This document shows positions 1-7,818 of a stretch of DNA of 64,000 bases, piece after piece. The stretch's first letter is position 1. The number at the start of each line of letters is the position of its first letter. Under the pieces are notes generated by a model. That model was given only the letters and a program-made list of their open reading frames with translations. It did no database searches and was not told where the DNA came from. The position numbers were made by a program, and so were the translations under genes. The stretch comes from an uncultured Bacteroides sp. (GTDB taxonomy: Bacteria > Bacteroidota > Bacteroidia > Bacteroidales > Bacteroidaceae): the NCBI RefSeq assembly GCF_937912035.1, contig NZ_CALDPF010000047.1, forward strand, positions 1-64,000, given 5' to 3'.

Positions 1-54
1 CAGAGCATCTGCCTTACAAGCAGAGGGTCGGCGGTTCGAATCCGTCAACGCCCA
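1..54 (+). tRNA. tRNA-Val (TAC anticodon), 5' part missing
   Basis: The window opens inside a tRNA. The anticodon stem TCTGC/GCAGA (8-12 with 20-24) closes the loop CTTACAA, which places the anticodon TAC at 15-17 (reads GUA, valine). The T arm is at 30-46 with loop TTCGAAT, and the 3' acceptor strand AACGCCC at 47-53 is followed by discriminator A at 54. CCA is not encoded. The 5' acceptor strand and most of the D arm lie before the window. Confidence 0.93.
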
Positions 55-62
55 CATCAGAA

Positions 63-95
63 ATTAAGCCTCGCATTAGTGAGGCTTAATTTTTT
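63..95 (+). terminator. Rho-independent terminator of tRNA-Val
   Basis: A perfect 10-bp stem (ATTAAGCCTC, 63-72, with GAGGCTTAAT, 81-90) has an 8-nt loop and is followed by a run of T. It lies 8 bp after the tRNA. Confidence 0.92.
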
Positions 96-96
96 A

Positions 97-505
97 TTAT
101 CTGTAGAAAAGTAATCAGCGTAACAGGCAGAGAAATTTTAATCTATGATTCGTTCACTACTATCCCGTAAAAGTGGGTGGATAGTTCTTTGAAATTATTG
201 GAATATAGTCATTGTATGTTTTTTTGAAATCAAACGGACTTGATTTTACAACTTAGCAGTAGAATGCCAAGATGATAAATGTTATCACATATTGTATTGT
301 GGCTATTCTTCAACGTTACATGAAGAAGAAACGTCTTGTAGAGTCTTAGCATCTCATGGACGAATAAAACTTAATTGCATAATCTGTTCGGTAAAAAGAC
401 TGATTTCAATGATATCAAAGATCTTTATTTCCCCCTTATTCCGGGCTGTTTGATTAATTTTTAACTCGTCCCATTTTTAACGGGACACTAATTAATTAAA
501 ATACC
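97..505. other. 409-bp gap between tRNA-Val and GH28 gene; possible mobile-element debris
   Basis: No intact gene is visible. Two short related motifs lie in inverted orientation near the edges: TCCCGT-AAAA-GTGGG at about 163-176, and its counterpart (reading TCCCGTTAAAAATGGG on the minus strand) at 468-486. Between them are only short open stretches, one coding about 29 residues (LHNLFGKKTDFNDIKDLYF...) that ends in TAA near 465. The layout would fit a decayed insertion-sequence remnant, but no transposase motif was recognised. The 468-486 copy is also a small hairpin (GTCCC/GGGAC) 20 bp before the GH28 start and could act in its leader instead. Confidence 0.35.
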
Positions 506-1936
506 ATGAATAATACATTACATTATGCTCTTGTTATTGTGCTTGTTTTCTGTTTGGGTTCATTGCCTTTAAATGCACAGACTTATCAAGAAACAAAAGT
601 TGAGGCACCTTTCCCGATGCCGGCCATTAAAACATTTGTATTTCCGGATCGTTCGTTCAACATCAGGAAGTATGGTGCAAAATCTGATGGTAAGAAGATT
701 AATACGGAAGCTATCAATAAAACTATTGAAGTTTGCAGTAAGATGGGAGGTGGCTCTGTCATTGTTCCTGCCGGAACTTGGATAACGGGCCCTATACACT
801 TCAAGAGTAATGTGAATTTGGTCTTGGAGGAAAATGCGGTATTAAGCTTTGTTGATGATCCGAAAGCCTACTTGCCAGCTGTAATGACCACATGGGAAGG
901 AATAGAATGCTATAATTATTCTCCATTAATATATGCGTTGGAATGTGAGAATATAGCAATTACTGGCAAAGGTACATTAAAACCACAGATGGAGACATGG
1001 AAAACTTGGTTCAAACGTCCGCCTGCTCACATTGAGGCTTCTAAACAACTTTATGCTATGGGGGCTACGGATGTGCCGGTTGAAAAACGTCAAATGGCTG
1101 AAAGAGAGAATAACTTTCGCCCGCATCTGATTCAGTTTAACCGTTGCAAGCATGTTTTATTGGATGGCTTCAAAATCAGGGAAAGTCCTTTCTGGACAAT
1201 ACACATGTTTATGTGCGAGGATGGCATAGTCCGTAATATGGATGTATATGCTCATGGACACAACAATGATGGTATTGATATCGAAATGTCTAAGAACTTC
1301 TTGGTGGAGAATTGTACCTTCGACCAGGGCGATGATGCTGTGGTAATCAAATCAGGGCGAAACAGGGATGCATGGCGCACCAATATGCCAACCGAAAATG
1401 TTGTTATACGTAATTGTACTATTGTGAAAGGACATTCTTTGCTGGGTATAGGAAGTGAACTTTCGGGTGGTGTACGTAATATTTATATGACAGATATTAA
1501 AGCTCCCAGCTCTGTTTTGTATGTTGTGCAAATAAAAACAAATCATAGGAGAGGTGGGTTTGTAGAAAACATATATGTAGATGGTATTGAAACGGAAAAT
1601 GCGACTCGAATTGTTGGAATCTATACGGACGTTATGTATCAGTGGCGTAATATTGTTCCTACTTATGAAACACGTTATACGAAGATATATAACATCAATA
1701 TCCAGAATATCCGTTCAAAGAATACGGGTACTATATATGAGCTTCGGGGGGATTCGCATTTGCCTATCAGATTGGTAAATCTAAGAAATATTCAGGTTGA
1801 GAACGTGGATAAGTTTGTAAGCCTTGTAGAAAATGTTGTTGATTTGAACACCCATAATATCACCTGGAAATCGTATGTTCCTAAAGAAAAAATAGTTCCT
1901 TTTACTGATGGCAGTGTTGTTTATAAAGTTGAATGA
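506..1936 (+). CDS. Secreted glycoside hydrolase family 28 protein (polygalacturonase-type)
   Basis: Predicted to hydrolyse alpha-galacturonosidic bonds of pectin (homogalacturonan or rhamnogalacturonan) outside the cytoplasm. A signal peptide (residues 1-24, ending LNA|Q) is followed by the pectate-lyase-like N-terminal motif (FNIRKYGAKSDG, 51-62) and a right-handed beta-helix. The GH28 catalytic set is present: NNDG with D255, GDD with D276 and D277, a GH motif at G309-H310 (KGHS, where the classical form is GHG), and QIK ending at K344. Length 476 aa is normal. It stands alone: no SusC/SusD pair, sensor or other carbohydrate gene is near, so it is not in a visible polysaccharide utilisation locus. 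Repeat-like sequence flanks it on both sides, suggesting insertion between tRNA-Val and cysK. Substrate and linkage cannot be read from sequence. Confidence 0.9.
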   Translation: MNNTLHYALVIVLVFCLGSLPLNAQTYQETKVEAPFPMPAIKTFVFPDRSFNIRKYGAKSDGKKINTEAINKTIEVCSKMGGGSVIVPAGTWITGPIHFKSNVNLVLEENAVLSFVDDPKAYLPAVMTTWEGIECYNYSPLIYALECENIAITGKGTLKPQMETWKTWFKRPPAHIEASKQLYAMGATDVPVEKRQMAERENNFRPHLIQFNRCKHVLLDGFKIRESPFWTIHMFMCEDGIVRNMDVYAHGHNNDGIDIEMSKNFLVENCTFDQGDDAVVIKSGRNRDAWRTNMPTENVVIRNCTIVKGHSLLGIGSELSGGVRNIYMTDIKAPSSVLYVVQIKTNHRRGGFVENIYVDGIETENATRIVGIYTDVMYQWRNIVPTYETRYTKIYNINIQNIRSKNTGTIYELRGDSHLPIRLVNLRNIQVENVDKFVSLVENVVDLNTHNITWKSYVPKEKIVPFTDGSVVYKVE

Positions 1937-2005
1937 TAAATTCATTCGTTCGATTTAAAGAAGGCATAGATCCTTTGTCTTTTTATTCATTGGAATCTGT
2001 AGAAT

Positions 2006-2174
2006 AAAAAAGGTGTGTCAAGAATAAATAGATACTATAAAAGATATAGTTCATATACATTAATACCTTGAAAGAATCGTATTAAGTTGGTTTTTGATAA
2101 TATAGATCCGTTTCTTTTAAGTTTTGGAATTGAAAGTTTGTTTGTATTGGACTTAGTTATGACACACCTTTTTC
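2006..2174. repeat. MITE-like block with 14-bp terminal inverted repeats
   Basis: AAAAAGGTGTGTCA at 2007-2020 is matched perfectly by TGACACACCTTTTT at 2160-2173. The 139 bp between are AT-rich and hold no convincing gene. Size, non-coding interior and GGTGTGTCA-type ends suggest a miniature inverted-repeat element or a solo insertion-sequence remnant. The right end lies 3 bp beyond the cysK stop. A convincing target-site duplication was not found. The minus-strand transcript could also form a large-loop stem ending in a T-run and terminate cysK. Confidence 0.5.
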
Positions 2175-2175
2175 T

Positions 2176-3108
2176 TTATCTGTCGAAAAGTTCTGTAGAG
2201 AGGTATCTTTCTCCTGTATCCGGCAGTAGTACTACAATGTTCTTTCCTTTGTATCTGCTTTCCTGCGAAAGTTTCATTGCTGCGTATGCGGCTGCTCCCG
2301 ATGATATTCCGCAAAGTATTCCTTCTTTATTTGCAAGCTCGCGTGCTGTTGCCATCGCGTCATCGTTCGCTACACGATATACTTTGTCAATAATCTTTAT
2401 GTCAAGTGTATCAGGAATGAAGCCGGCACCTATACCCTGAATTTTGTGGGGACCCGGTTTGTCGCCTGAAATTACTGCCGATGAGTCTGGTTCTACGGCT
2501 ATCAGTTCTATAGCCGGATTCTTTTCTTTCAGCTTTCGGCCTGTTCCGCTTATGGTTCCTCCTGTGCCGACTCCTGCCACGAAGACGTCTATATTGCCAT
2601 CAGTGTCTTTCCATATCTCTTCAGCTGTAGTATTATAATGTGCCTCGGGGTTTGCCGGGTTGCAGAACTGTTGCAGAATGACCGAATCTTCAATTTCTGA
2701 ATTCAGTACCTTCGCTTTTTCTATTGCGCCTCCCATTCCTTTGCTTCCGGTGGTAAGCACAAGTTCTGCTCCGTATGCTTTAAGCAGGAGCTGTCTTTCG
2801 CGGCTCATGGTTTCAGGCATTGTGAGTATCAGTTTGTAACCTTTCAGTCCGGCTATCCATGCCAGTCCTACACCGGTGTTTCCGCTTGTAGGTTCTATAA
2901 TAGTAGCTCCCGGCTTGAGTATTCCTTTTTCCTCGGCATCGTTTATCATGTTGAGTGCGATCCTGTCCTTTGCGCTTCCTCCCGGGTTGAACATCTCAAG
3001 TTTTGCTGTTACTGAAGCTTCAGAATTGTAAGTCTTCTCCATATTGTTCAGTCTGAGCATCGGAGTGTTGCCGATAAGCTCTGTCAGATTGTTTTTGATG
3101 TTTTGCAT
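2176..3108 (-). CDS. cysK: Cysteine synthase A (O-acetylserine sulfhydrylase)
   Basis: PLP enzyme that makes L-cysteine from O-acetylserine and sulfide in the cytoplasm. Fold-type II landmarks are present: NPGGSAKDR with the PLP lysine K47, the substrate-binding loop TSGNTG (74-79), the phosphate-binding GVGTGGTISGTG (179-190), and CGISSGA near 266-272. The C-terminal DTGERYLST is typical of CysK. The start MQNIKNNL gives 310 aa, the usual length; the frame extends 21 codons further upstream, but those residues are Phe-rich and not family-like. It follows DUF4491 (gap 93 bp) and the Lrp regulator on the same strand, so it may be read from the Lrp promoter. Confidence 0.95.
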   Translation of the reverse strand: MQNIKNNLTELIGNTPMLRLNNMEKTYNSEASVTAKLEMFNPGGSAKDRIALNMINDAEEKGILKPGATIIEPTSGNTGVGLAWIAGLKGYKLILTMPETMSRERQLLLKAYGAELVLTTGSKGMGGAIEKAKVLNSEIEDSVILQQFCNPANPEAHYNTTAEEIWKDTDGNIDVFVAGVGTGGTISGTGRKLKEKNPAIELIAVEPDSSAVISGDKPGPHKIQGIGAGFIPDTLDIKIIDKVYRVANDDAMATARELANKEGILCGISSGAAAYAAMKLSQESRYKGKNIVVLLPDTGERYLSTELFDR

Positions 3109-3201
3109 GATTGTAAGTTTTTGTCGAAAAAAGATGAAAAAAAAGTTCATGTATTCCTTTTCGAAATCCATGAACTCTATATATGGTGTTTTGTTATGGC
3201 T

Positions 3202-3531
3202 CTATTTGTCAGAGTCTGTTTTGTATTCCTCTTTTCTTTTGGGATTCATCGGAAACCATCCTTTCAAAACTCTTTCTCTCTGTTCGAAAAGTTCCTTTAT
3301 AGTCCAGAAAGACGAGAATGAGAATACTCCAAGAAGAGTGGAAACAAGGATATTGTCAGTCATAACAGAACCTGCTATTCCTAATATTCCAAGCAGTAGA
3401 AATATCCACCAGCACTTTGTACCCCAATAATATTCCGCTTTGACCACAACCGGATGGAAAAAGCCTATTATCAGGAATGTGCAAAGACCTATGATTATAC
3501 CTCCTGCATTAAGTCCGGCAATAATCCCCAT
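3202..3531 (-). CDS. DUF4491 family small membrane protein
   Basis: A 109-aa integral membrane protein with about three hydrophobic helices (near residues 9-28, 41-60 and 63-80), then a charged C-terminal tail. The opening GIIIGLCTFLIIGFFHP, the EYYWGTKCWW segment and ELFEQRERVLKGWFPMNP match what I recall of the DUF4491 family, whose function is unknown. It starts 2 bp after the stop of the Lrp gene, so the two are almost certainly cotranscribed. The link to cysK downstream is positional only. Confidence 0.8.
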   Translation of the reverse strand: MGIIAGLNAGGIIIGLCTFLIIGFFHPVVVKAEYYWGTKCWWIFLLLGILGIAGSVMTDNILVSTLLGVFSFSSFWTIKELFEQRERVLKGWFPMNPKRKEEYKTDSDK

Positions 3532-3533
3532 TA

Positions 3534-3995
3534 TTAATCCAGATGAATAGGAATTTCTTTCTTGATACTCTGTTCCAATGAAATCAGTGTTTCAGTGGCA
3601 GTAACACCAGGAATTTCCTGAATACGTGAGTTCAATAAATCCATCAGATGCTCGTTGTCTGTAGAATATAGCTTTGTAAGCATTGTGTAAGGACCTGTAG
3701 TGAAGTGACATTCCACGATTTCAGGAATCTTATTCAGTTCTGCTACAACGCTTTTGTACATTGAGCCTTTTTCAAGTTTGATACCAACGTATGTACATGT
3801 CATGTAACCCAAACTCTTAGGATTTACATTGTATCCTGAACCGATAATTACGCCCAGATCAATCAGTCGTTGTACGCGCTGATGAATTGCTGCACGTGAT
3901 ACTCCACATTCTGCTGCTACGTCTTTGAAAGGAATACGCGCGTTCTGAGAGATAATTTCCAGAATTTGTTTGTCTAATTTATCAATCTTTTCCAT
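3534..3995 (-). CDS. Lrp/AsnC family transcriptional regulator
   Basis: A 153-aa regulator with an N-terminal winged helix-turn-helix (LDKQILEIISQNARIPFKDV to about residue 60; recognition region CGVSRAAIHQRVQRL) and a C-terminal RAM/AsnC ligand-binding domain (about 66-145). The family forms octameric or hexadecameric assemblies that sense amino acids and regulate amino-acid metabolism. Its position ahead of DUF4491 and cysK suggests a role in amino-acid or cysteine supply, but the effector cannot be assigned. A TAnnTTTG box lies 32 bp upstream of the start. Confidence 0.93.
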   Translation of the reverse strand: MEKIDKLDKQILEIISQNARIPFKDVAAECGVSRAAIHQRVQRLIDLGVIIGSGYNVNPKSLGYMTCTYVGIKLEKGSMYKSVVAELNKIPEIVECHFTTGPYTMLTKLYSTDNEHLMDLLNSRIQEIPGVTATETLISLEQSIKKEIPIHLD

Positions 3996-4026
3996 AATAG
4001 TATGTTTTGTTATGTCATTTTGTAAG

Positions 4027-4034
4027 CAAATGTA
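4027..4034 (-). promoter_or_regulatory. Bacteroidales -7 box for lrp operon
   Basis: Minus strand reads TACATTTG, fitting the TAnnTTTG consensus, and gives a leader of roughly 25-30 nt to the Lrp start. The surrounding 3996-4262 gap (267 bp) is very AT-rich and holds divergent promoters. No clear -33 TTTG at standard spacing. Confidence 0.6.
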
Positions 4035-4235
4035 GAAAAACTTTTTTATTATTTCGATATTTCATTCAAAAAAACATTATTTTTTTAATGAAAAGAGCAA
4101 TATTACCACTTAATAACAATATTTTTTATAGTTTTGTTCTGTAAAACTTTCATAAACTGACTAAATGATATAAACATAACTTTGTTGTAAATTGTTCTTT
4201 ATGTCAGAAATGTAACATATTATCATTATTTCTGT

Positions 4236-4243
4236 TAACTTTG
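4236..4243 (+). promoter_or_regulatory. Bacteroidales -7 box for Nudix-TPR-OMP operon
   Basis: TAACTTTG, fitting TAnnTTTG, lies 25 bp before the ATG at 4269. A second TAACTTTG stands at 4177-4184 and could be an alternative promoter. Confidence 0.6.
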
Positions 4244-4268
4244 CCACTGTAACTTAACTTGTGTGACT

Positions 4269-4793
4269 ATGCACCCTTTACATCTGTTCAAATATTGTCC
4301 GGTATGCGGTTCTCCGCATTTTGAGGAACACAATTTCAAATCGAAAAAATGTGCCGACTGTGGCTTTGTGTATTATTTCAACTCCAGTGCGGCAACTGTA
4401 GCTTTCATCCTTAATTCCAAAAATGAACTTTTGGTGTGCCGACGTGCGAAAGATCCTGCCAAAGGGACTCTTGACCTGTCCGGAGGATTTATTGATATGT
4501 TTGAGACGGCGGAAGAAGGAGTTGCGCGTGAAGTGAAGGAAGAGACAGGGCTTGATGTGGTGAAGGCAGAGTATCTGTTCTCATATCCGAATACATATCT
4601 TTACTCAGGTTTTCTTGTACACACCATGGATATGTTTTTCCTATGCAGGGTAGAGAATGATTCTGTTTTGGAAGCCATGGACGACGTGGCAGAGACTTTC
4701 TGGATGCCTTTGGATAAGATAAATCCTCTGGACTTCGGACTGGATTCTGTACGCAAGGGAGTGGAACGTTTTATAAATGAATACAATAGATAA
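4269..4793 (+). CDS. Nudix hydrolase with N-terminal zinc ribbon
   Basis: Hydrolyses a nucleoside diphosphate linked to another moiety; the substrate is not assignable. A zinc ribbon (C10PVC13 ... C28ADC31) precedes a perfect Nudix box starting at G73 (GFIDMFE, then x7, then REVKEETGL), with metal ligands E88, E91 and E92. The NudC signature SQPWPFPxS is absent, so it is not the NAD-decapping type despite the ribbon. The ATG at 4269 is preferred; an in-frame GTG at 4263 would add two residues. The stop is 11 bp before the next gene, so it heads an operon with the TPR and barrel genes. Confidence 0.9.
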   Translation: MHPLHLFKYCPVCGSPHFEEHNFKSKKCADCGFVYYFNSSAATVAFILNSKNELLVCRRAKDPAKGTLDLSGGFIDMFETAEEGVAREVKEETGLDVVKAEYLFSYPNTYLYSGFLVHTMDMFFLCRVENDSVLEAMDDVAETFWMPLDKINPLDFGLDSVRKGVERFINEYNR

Positions 4794-4804
4794 CTTATAT
4801 ATTT

Positions 4805-7800
4805 ATGAAGAATAAAGGAAACGCATTTATAGCCGGTCTGTTGATGACTATGCCGATTGTGGCAGGTGCGCAGCAGACTGAACCGTTGACAGGTCAGAGC
4901 AGGCTGTTCAACGATGGAAAACAACTGTTTATGCGTCATGATTATGCTGCTGCCCGACAGACATTGATGCGCTATATGGATTCGGGTAATTGTGCGGAGT
5001 TTGTGGATGAGGCCGAGTATATGCTGGCATGTACTGCATACGAGTTGTGCCTGCCGGACCGCATCAAGAGACTTGAGACATATCTGGAAAATCATCCTGA
5101 GTCAAGATACAAGAATAGGGTACAGGCTCTTATCGCATCTTCTTATTTTTTTGATAAGGAATACCTGAAAGCCATTGCATGTTACAGAGGTTGTGATTTC
5201 GATGTTTTGGGAAATGAGGAACGAGACGATAATGTCTATCGTCTGGCGCAGTCTTATCTTGAGATAGGAAATACAGAGGAAGCTACTGCATGGCTCACGG
5301 TGTTGAAAGAGGCCGGCACGAAATATTCGGATGATGCTACATACAGTCTGGCTTATATAGACTATTCGGCAGGAAGATACGATTCTGCGATGAAAGGCTT
5401 TTCTTCTGTAAAGGATAATAAGAACTATGCGGAACTTGCTCCATATTATATGGCAGACATCAGTCTTATCACAGGTGATTATGCAGCAGCAAGGAATATG
5501 GCTCTAAAGTATCTTAATGACTATCCCGGAAATGAAAAATCGCTTGAAATGAAGAGAATAGCGGGTGAGGCTGCTTACTCGCAGATGGATTATACAGCTG
5601 CTGTGAATTATCTTTCTCCTTATTGTAACGAGGCTTCTAATCCGCAGCGTAATGCTCTGTATAAGCTGGGTATGAGTTATTTCAATACTCAGGTTTATTC
5701 TGAAGCTGCAGAAAATCTGGGAAGAGTGACAGGTGCGGATGATGACATGTCGCAGAATGCTTATCTGCACATGGGACTTGCGTATCTGAACCTGAAAGAA
5801 CGCAACCAGGCGCGAATGGCTTTCGAGCAGGCGGCTGCATCCAACCGTAATATGCAGATAAAGGAGCAGGCTCTTTATAACTATGCCCTGTGTATTCATG
5901 AAACATCGTATTCTCCGTTTGCAGAATCTGTTACGGTGTTCGAACGTTTCCTTAATGAATTTCCACATTCGCAATATACCGATAAGGTGAATGATTATCT
6001 TATCGAGGTATATATGAACACCCGCAGCTATATGGCAGCTTTGAAATCCATAGCCAAAATCAGCCAGCCCGGAAGCAGAATTCTGGAAGCAAAACAGAAA
6101 CTTCTGTTCCGCGTAGGTACGCAGGCTTTTGCGCAGGCTTCGTTCGAAAATGCCATCGACTATTTCACACAGTCATTGCAGCTGGGCAGATATAATGCAC
6201 AGACAAAGGCTGATGCATATTTCTGGCGTGGCGAAGCAAAATACCGACTTGACAGGTTTGCCCAAGCTGCTGCAGACTATCGCCAGTATATGGAGTTTGC
6301 CACTAACAGGAAGAGTATGGAATATGGTCTTGCTCTTTACAATATGGGATATACATCGTTCAAACAGAAAAATTACGATAAGGCTCTGACATGGTTCGTG
6401 AGATGTGCAGATACGGATGCTGCAATAGATGCTTCGGTGAGAGGTGACGCGTGCAACCGTGCCGGTGACTGCTATTTCTATGCACGCCGTTTTGATGAGG
6501 CACGTGCACAATATGCCAAGGCTGTATCTATAGAACCTTCATACGGTGACTACTCTTTGTTCCAGGAGGCTTTTGTAAAGGGATTACAGCGTGACTATGC
6601 AGGAAAGATTGAGACCCTTAATACTCTTCTTTCGAAATATCCTTCATCACAATACATTGATGATGCATTGTACGAACAGGGACGTGCCTTTGTGCAGATG
6701 GAGATGGCAGACAATGCTATAGAACGATATAAGATTCTGGTTGAAAAATGGCCTGAAAGCCAGCTGGCACGTAAGGCGGCAAGCGAGATAGCATTGCTAT
6801 ATTATCAGAATGACAAATTCAATGAAGCTATTTCCGCTTATAAAAAGGTTATTGCAGATTATCCTGGAAGTGAAGAGGCTAGAATGGCACAGCGTGACCT
6901 GAAATCTGTATATATAGATATTAATAAGGTGGACGAATATATGTCGTATGCTTCGTCTCTGCCGGGTGGTGCAAACTTTGATGTAAATGAACGCGACTCA
7001 CTGACATATACAGCTGCCGAACGTGCGTATATGCGTGGAAACATTGCTGAGGCCAAGAGTAGCTTTACGTCTTATCTGCAGTCGTTCCCGCAGGGAGCCT
7101 TCAGTGTGAACGCATCATATTATCTAGGTATCATAGCATATAACGAAAAGGATTACTCTGGAGCTACATCACATTTGAACAAGGTCCTGGAATATCCTGA
7201 CAGCAAATTCTCTACTGAGGCTATGACTCTGTGCGCGCAGATGGCTTACAACGGTAAAGAATATAGCCGTTCATTGGAACTTTATAAACGCTTGGCTGAC
7301 CGTGCCGGAAACCAGGAAGAACGTCTTCAGGCACAGACCGGTTCTTTGCGCAGCGCATATATGGCTGGAGATACAAACGAAACTATCAGTGCCGCATCGG
7401 CAATGTTGGCCCACAGCAAGCTTGCTCCTGAACTGGAAAACGAGGCAAGATACTACAGAGCAAAGGCGTTCATCAAGAACGGACAGAGCAATGAAGCTCT
7501 TGCTGACCTGAAAGCCCTTGCAGGAGATACTAGAAATGTATATGGTGCCGAAGCCAAATATCTGGTGGCGCAAATTTACTTCGATGAAGGAAAGACTGAG
7601 GCAGCCGAGAAGGAAATACTGCAATATATCGAGGTAAGTACACCGCACGCCTACTGGCTTGCAAGAAGTTTTGTGCTGTTGAGTGATGTGTATGTGAAAC
7701 TTGGACGCAAACTGGATGCAAAACAGTATCTGTTGTCTCTGCAGCAGAACTATCAGGCAGACGATGACATAGCGGAAATGATAGAAACCAGATTGGCTAA

Positions 7801-7813
7801 ACTTAACCAGTAA
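4805..7813 (+). CDS. Exported tetratricopeptide-repeat protein, 1002 aa
   Basis: A signal peptide (residues 1-22, ending GAQ) is followed by almost continuous TPR/Sel1-like helical hairpins over the whole length, with recurring ALYNMGYTSFKQKNYDKA- and ALYEQGRAFVQMEMADNA-type units. There is no catalytic motif and no lipobox, so a periplasmic scaffold is the likely form. It ends 5 bp before a beta-barrel gene and follows a Nudix gene by 11 bp. The pairing suggests the TPR protein and the barrel act together at the outer membrane, for example in assembly or transport. The specific function is unknown. Confidence 0.85.
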   Translation: MKNKGNAFIAGLLMTMPIVAGAQQTEPLTGQSRLFNDGKQLFMRHDYAAARQTLMRYMDSGNCAEFVDEAEYMLACTAYELCLPDRIKRLETYLENHPESRYKNRVQALIASSYFFDKEYLKAIACYRGCDFDVLGNEERDDNVYRLAQSYLEIGNTEEATAWLTVLKEAGTKYSDDATYSLAYIDYSAGRYDSAMKGFSSVKDNKNYAELAPYYMADISLITGDYAAARNMALKYLNDYPGNEKSLEMKRIAGEAAYSQMDYTAAVNYLSPYCNEASNPQRNALYKLGMSYFNTQVYSEAAENLGRVTGADDDMSQNAYLHMGLAYLNLKERNQARMAFEQAAASNRNMQIKEQALYNYALCIHETSYSPFAESVTVFERFLNEFPHSQYTDKVNDYLIEVYMNTRSYMAALKSIAKISQPGSRILEAKQKLLFRVGTQAFAQASFENAIDYFTQSLQLGRYNAQTKADAYFWRGEAKYRLDRFAQAAADYRQYMEFATNRKSMEYGLALYNMGYTSFKQKNYDKALTWFVRCADTDAAIDASVRGDACNRAGDCYFYARRFDEARAQYAKAVSIEPSYGDYSLFQEAFVKGLQRDYAGKIETLNTLLSKYPSSQYIDDALYEQGRAFVQMEMADNAIERYKILVEKWPESQLARKAASEIALLYYQNDKFNEAISAYKKVIADYPGSEEARMAQRDLKSVYIDINKVDEYMSYASSLPGGANFDVNERDSLTYTAAERAYMRGNIAEAKSSFTSYLQSFPQGAFSVNASYYLGIIAYNEKDYSGATSHLNKVLEYPDSKFSTEAMTLCAQMAYNGKEYSRSLELYKRLADRAGNQEERLQAQTGSLRSAYMAGDTNETISAASAMLAHSKLAPELENEARYYRAKAFIKNGQSNEALADLKALAGDTRNVYGAEAKYLVAQIYFDEGKTEAAEKEILQYIEVSTPHAYWLARSFVLLSDVYVKLGRKLDAKQYLLSLQQNYQADDDIAEMIETRLAKLNQ

Positions 7814-7818
7814 CGACA

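Noticed and set aside
3109..3201. A riboswitch or T-box ahead of cysK
   Set aside because: The 93-bp gap is AT-rich and lacks the paired elements or conserved boxes of known sulfur or amino-acid riboswitches.
4269..4793. NudC NADH pyrophosphatase
   Set aside because: Although a zinc ribbon precedes the Nudix box, the NudC-specific SQPWPFPxS motif after the box is missing.
4601..5095. Long open frames on the strand opposite the Nudix, TPR, gyrB, ftsZ and tamB genes
   Set aside because: Their translations are low-complexity or Cys/Ser/Phe-rich shadows with no family features, while the opposite frame codes a clear protein.
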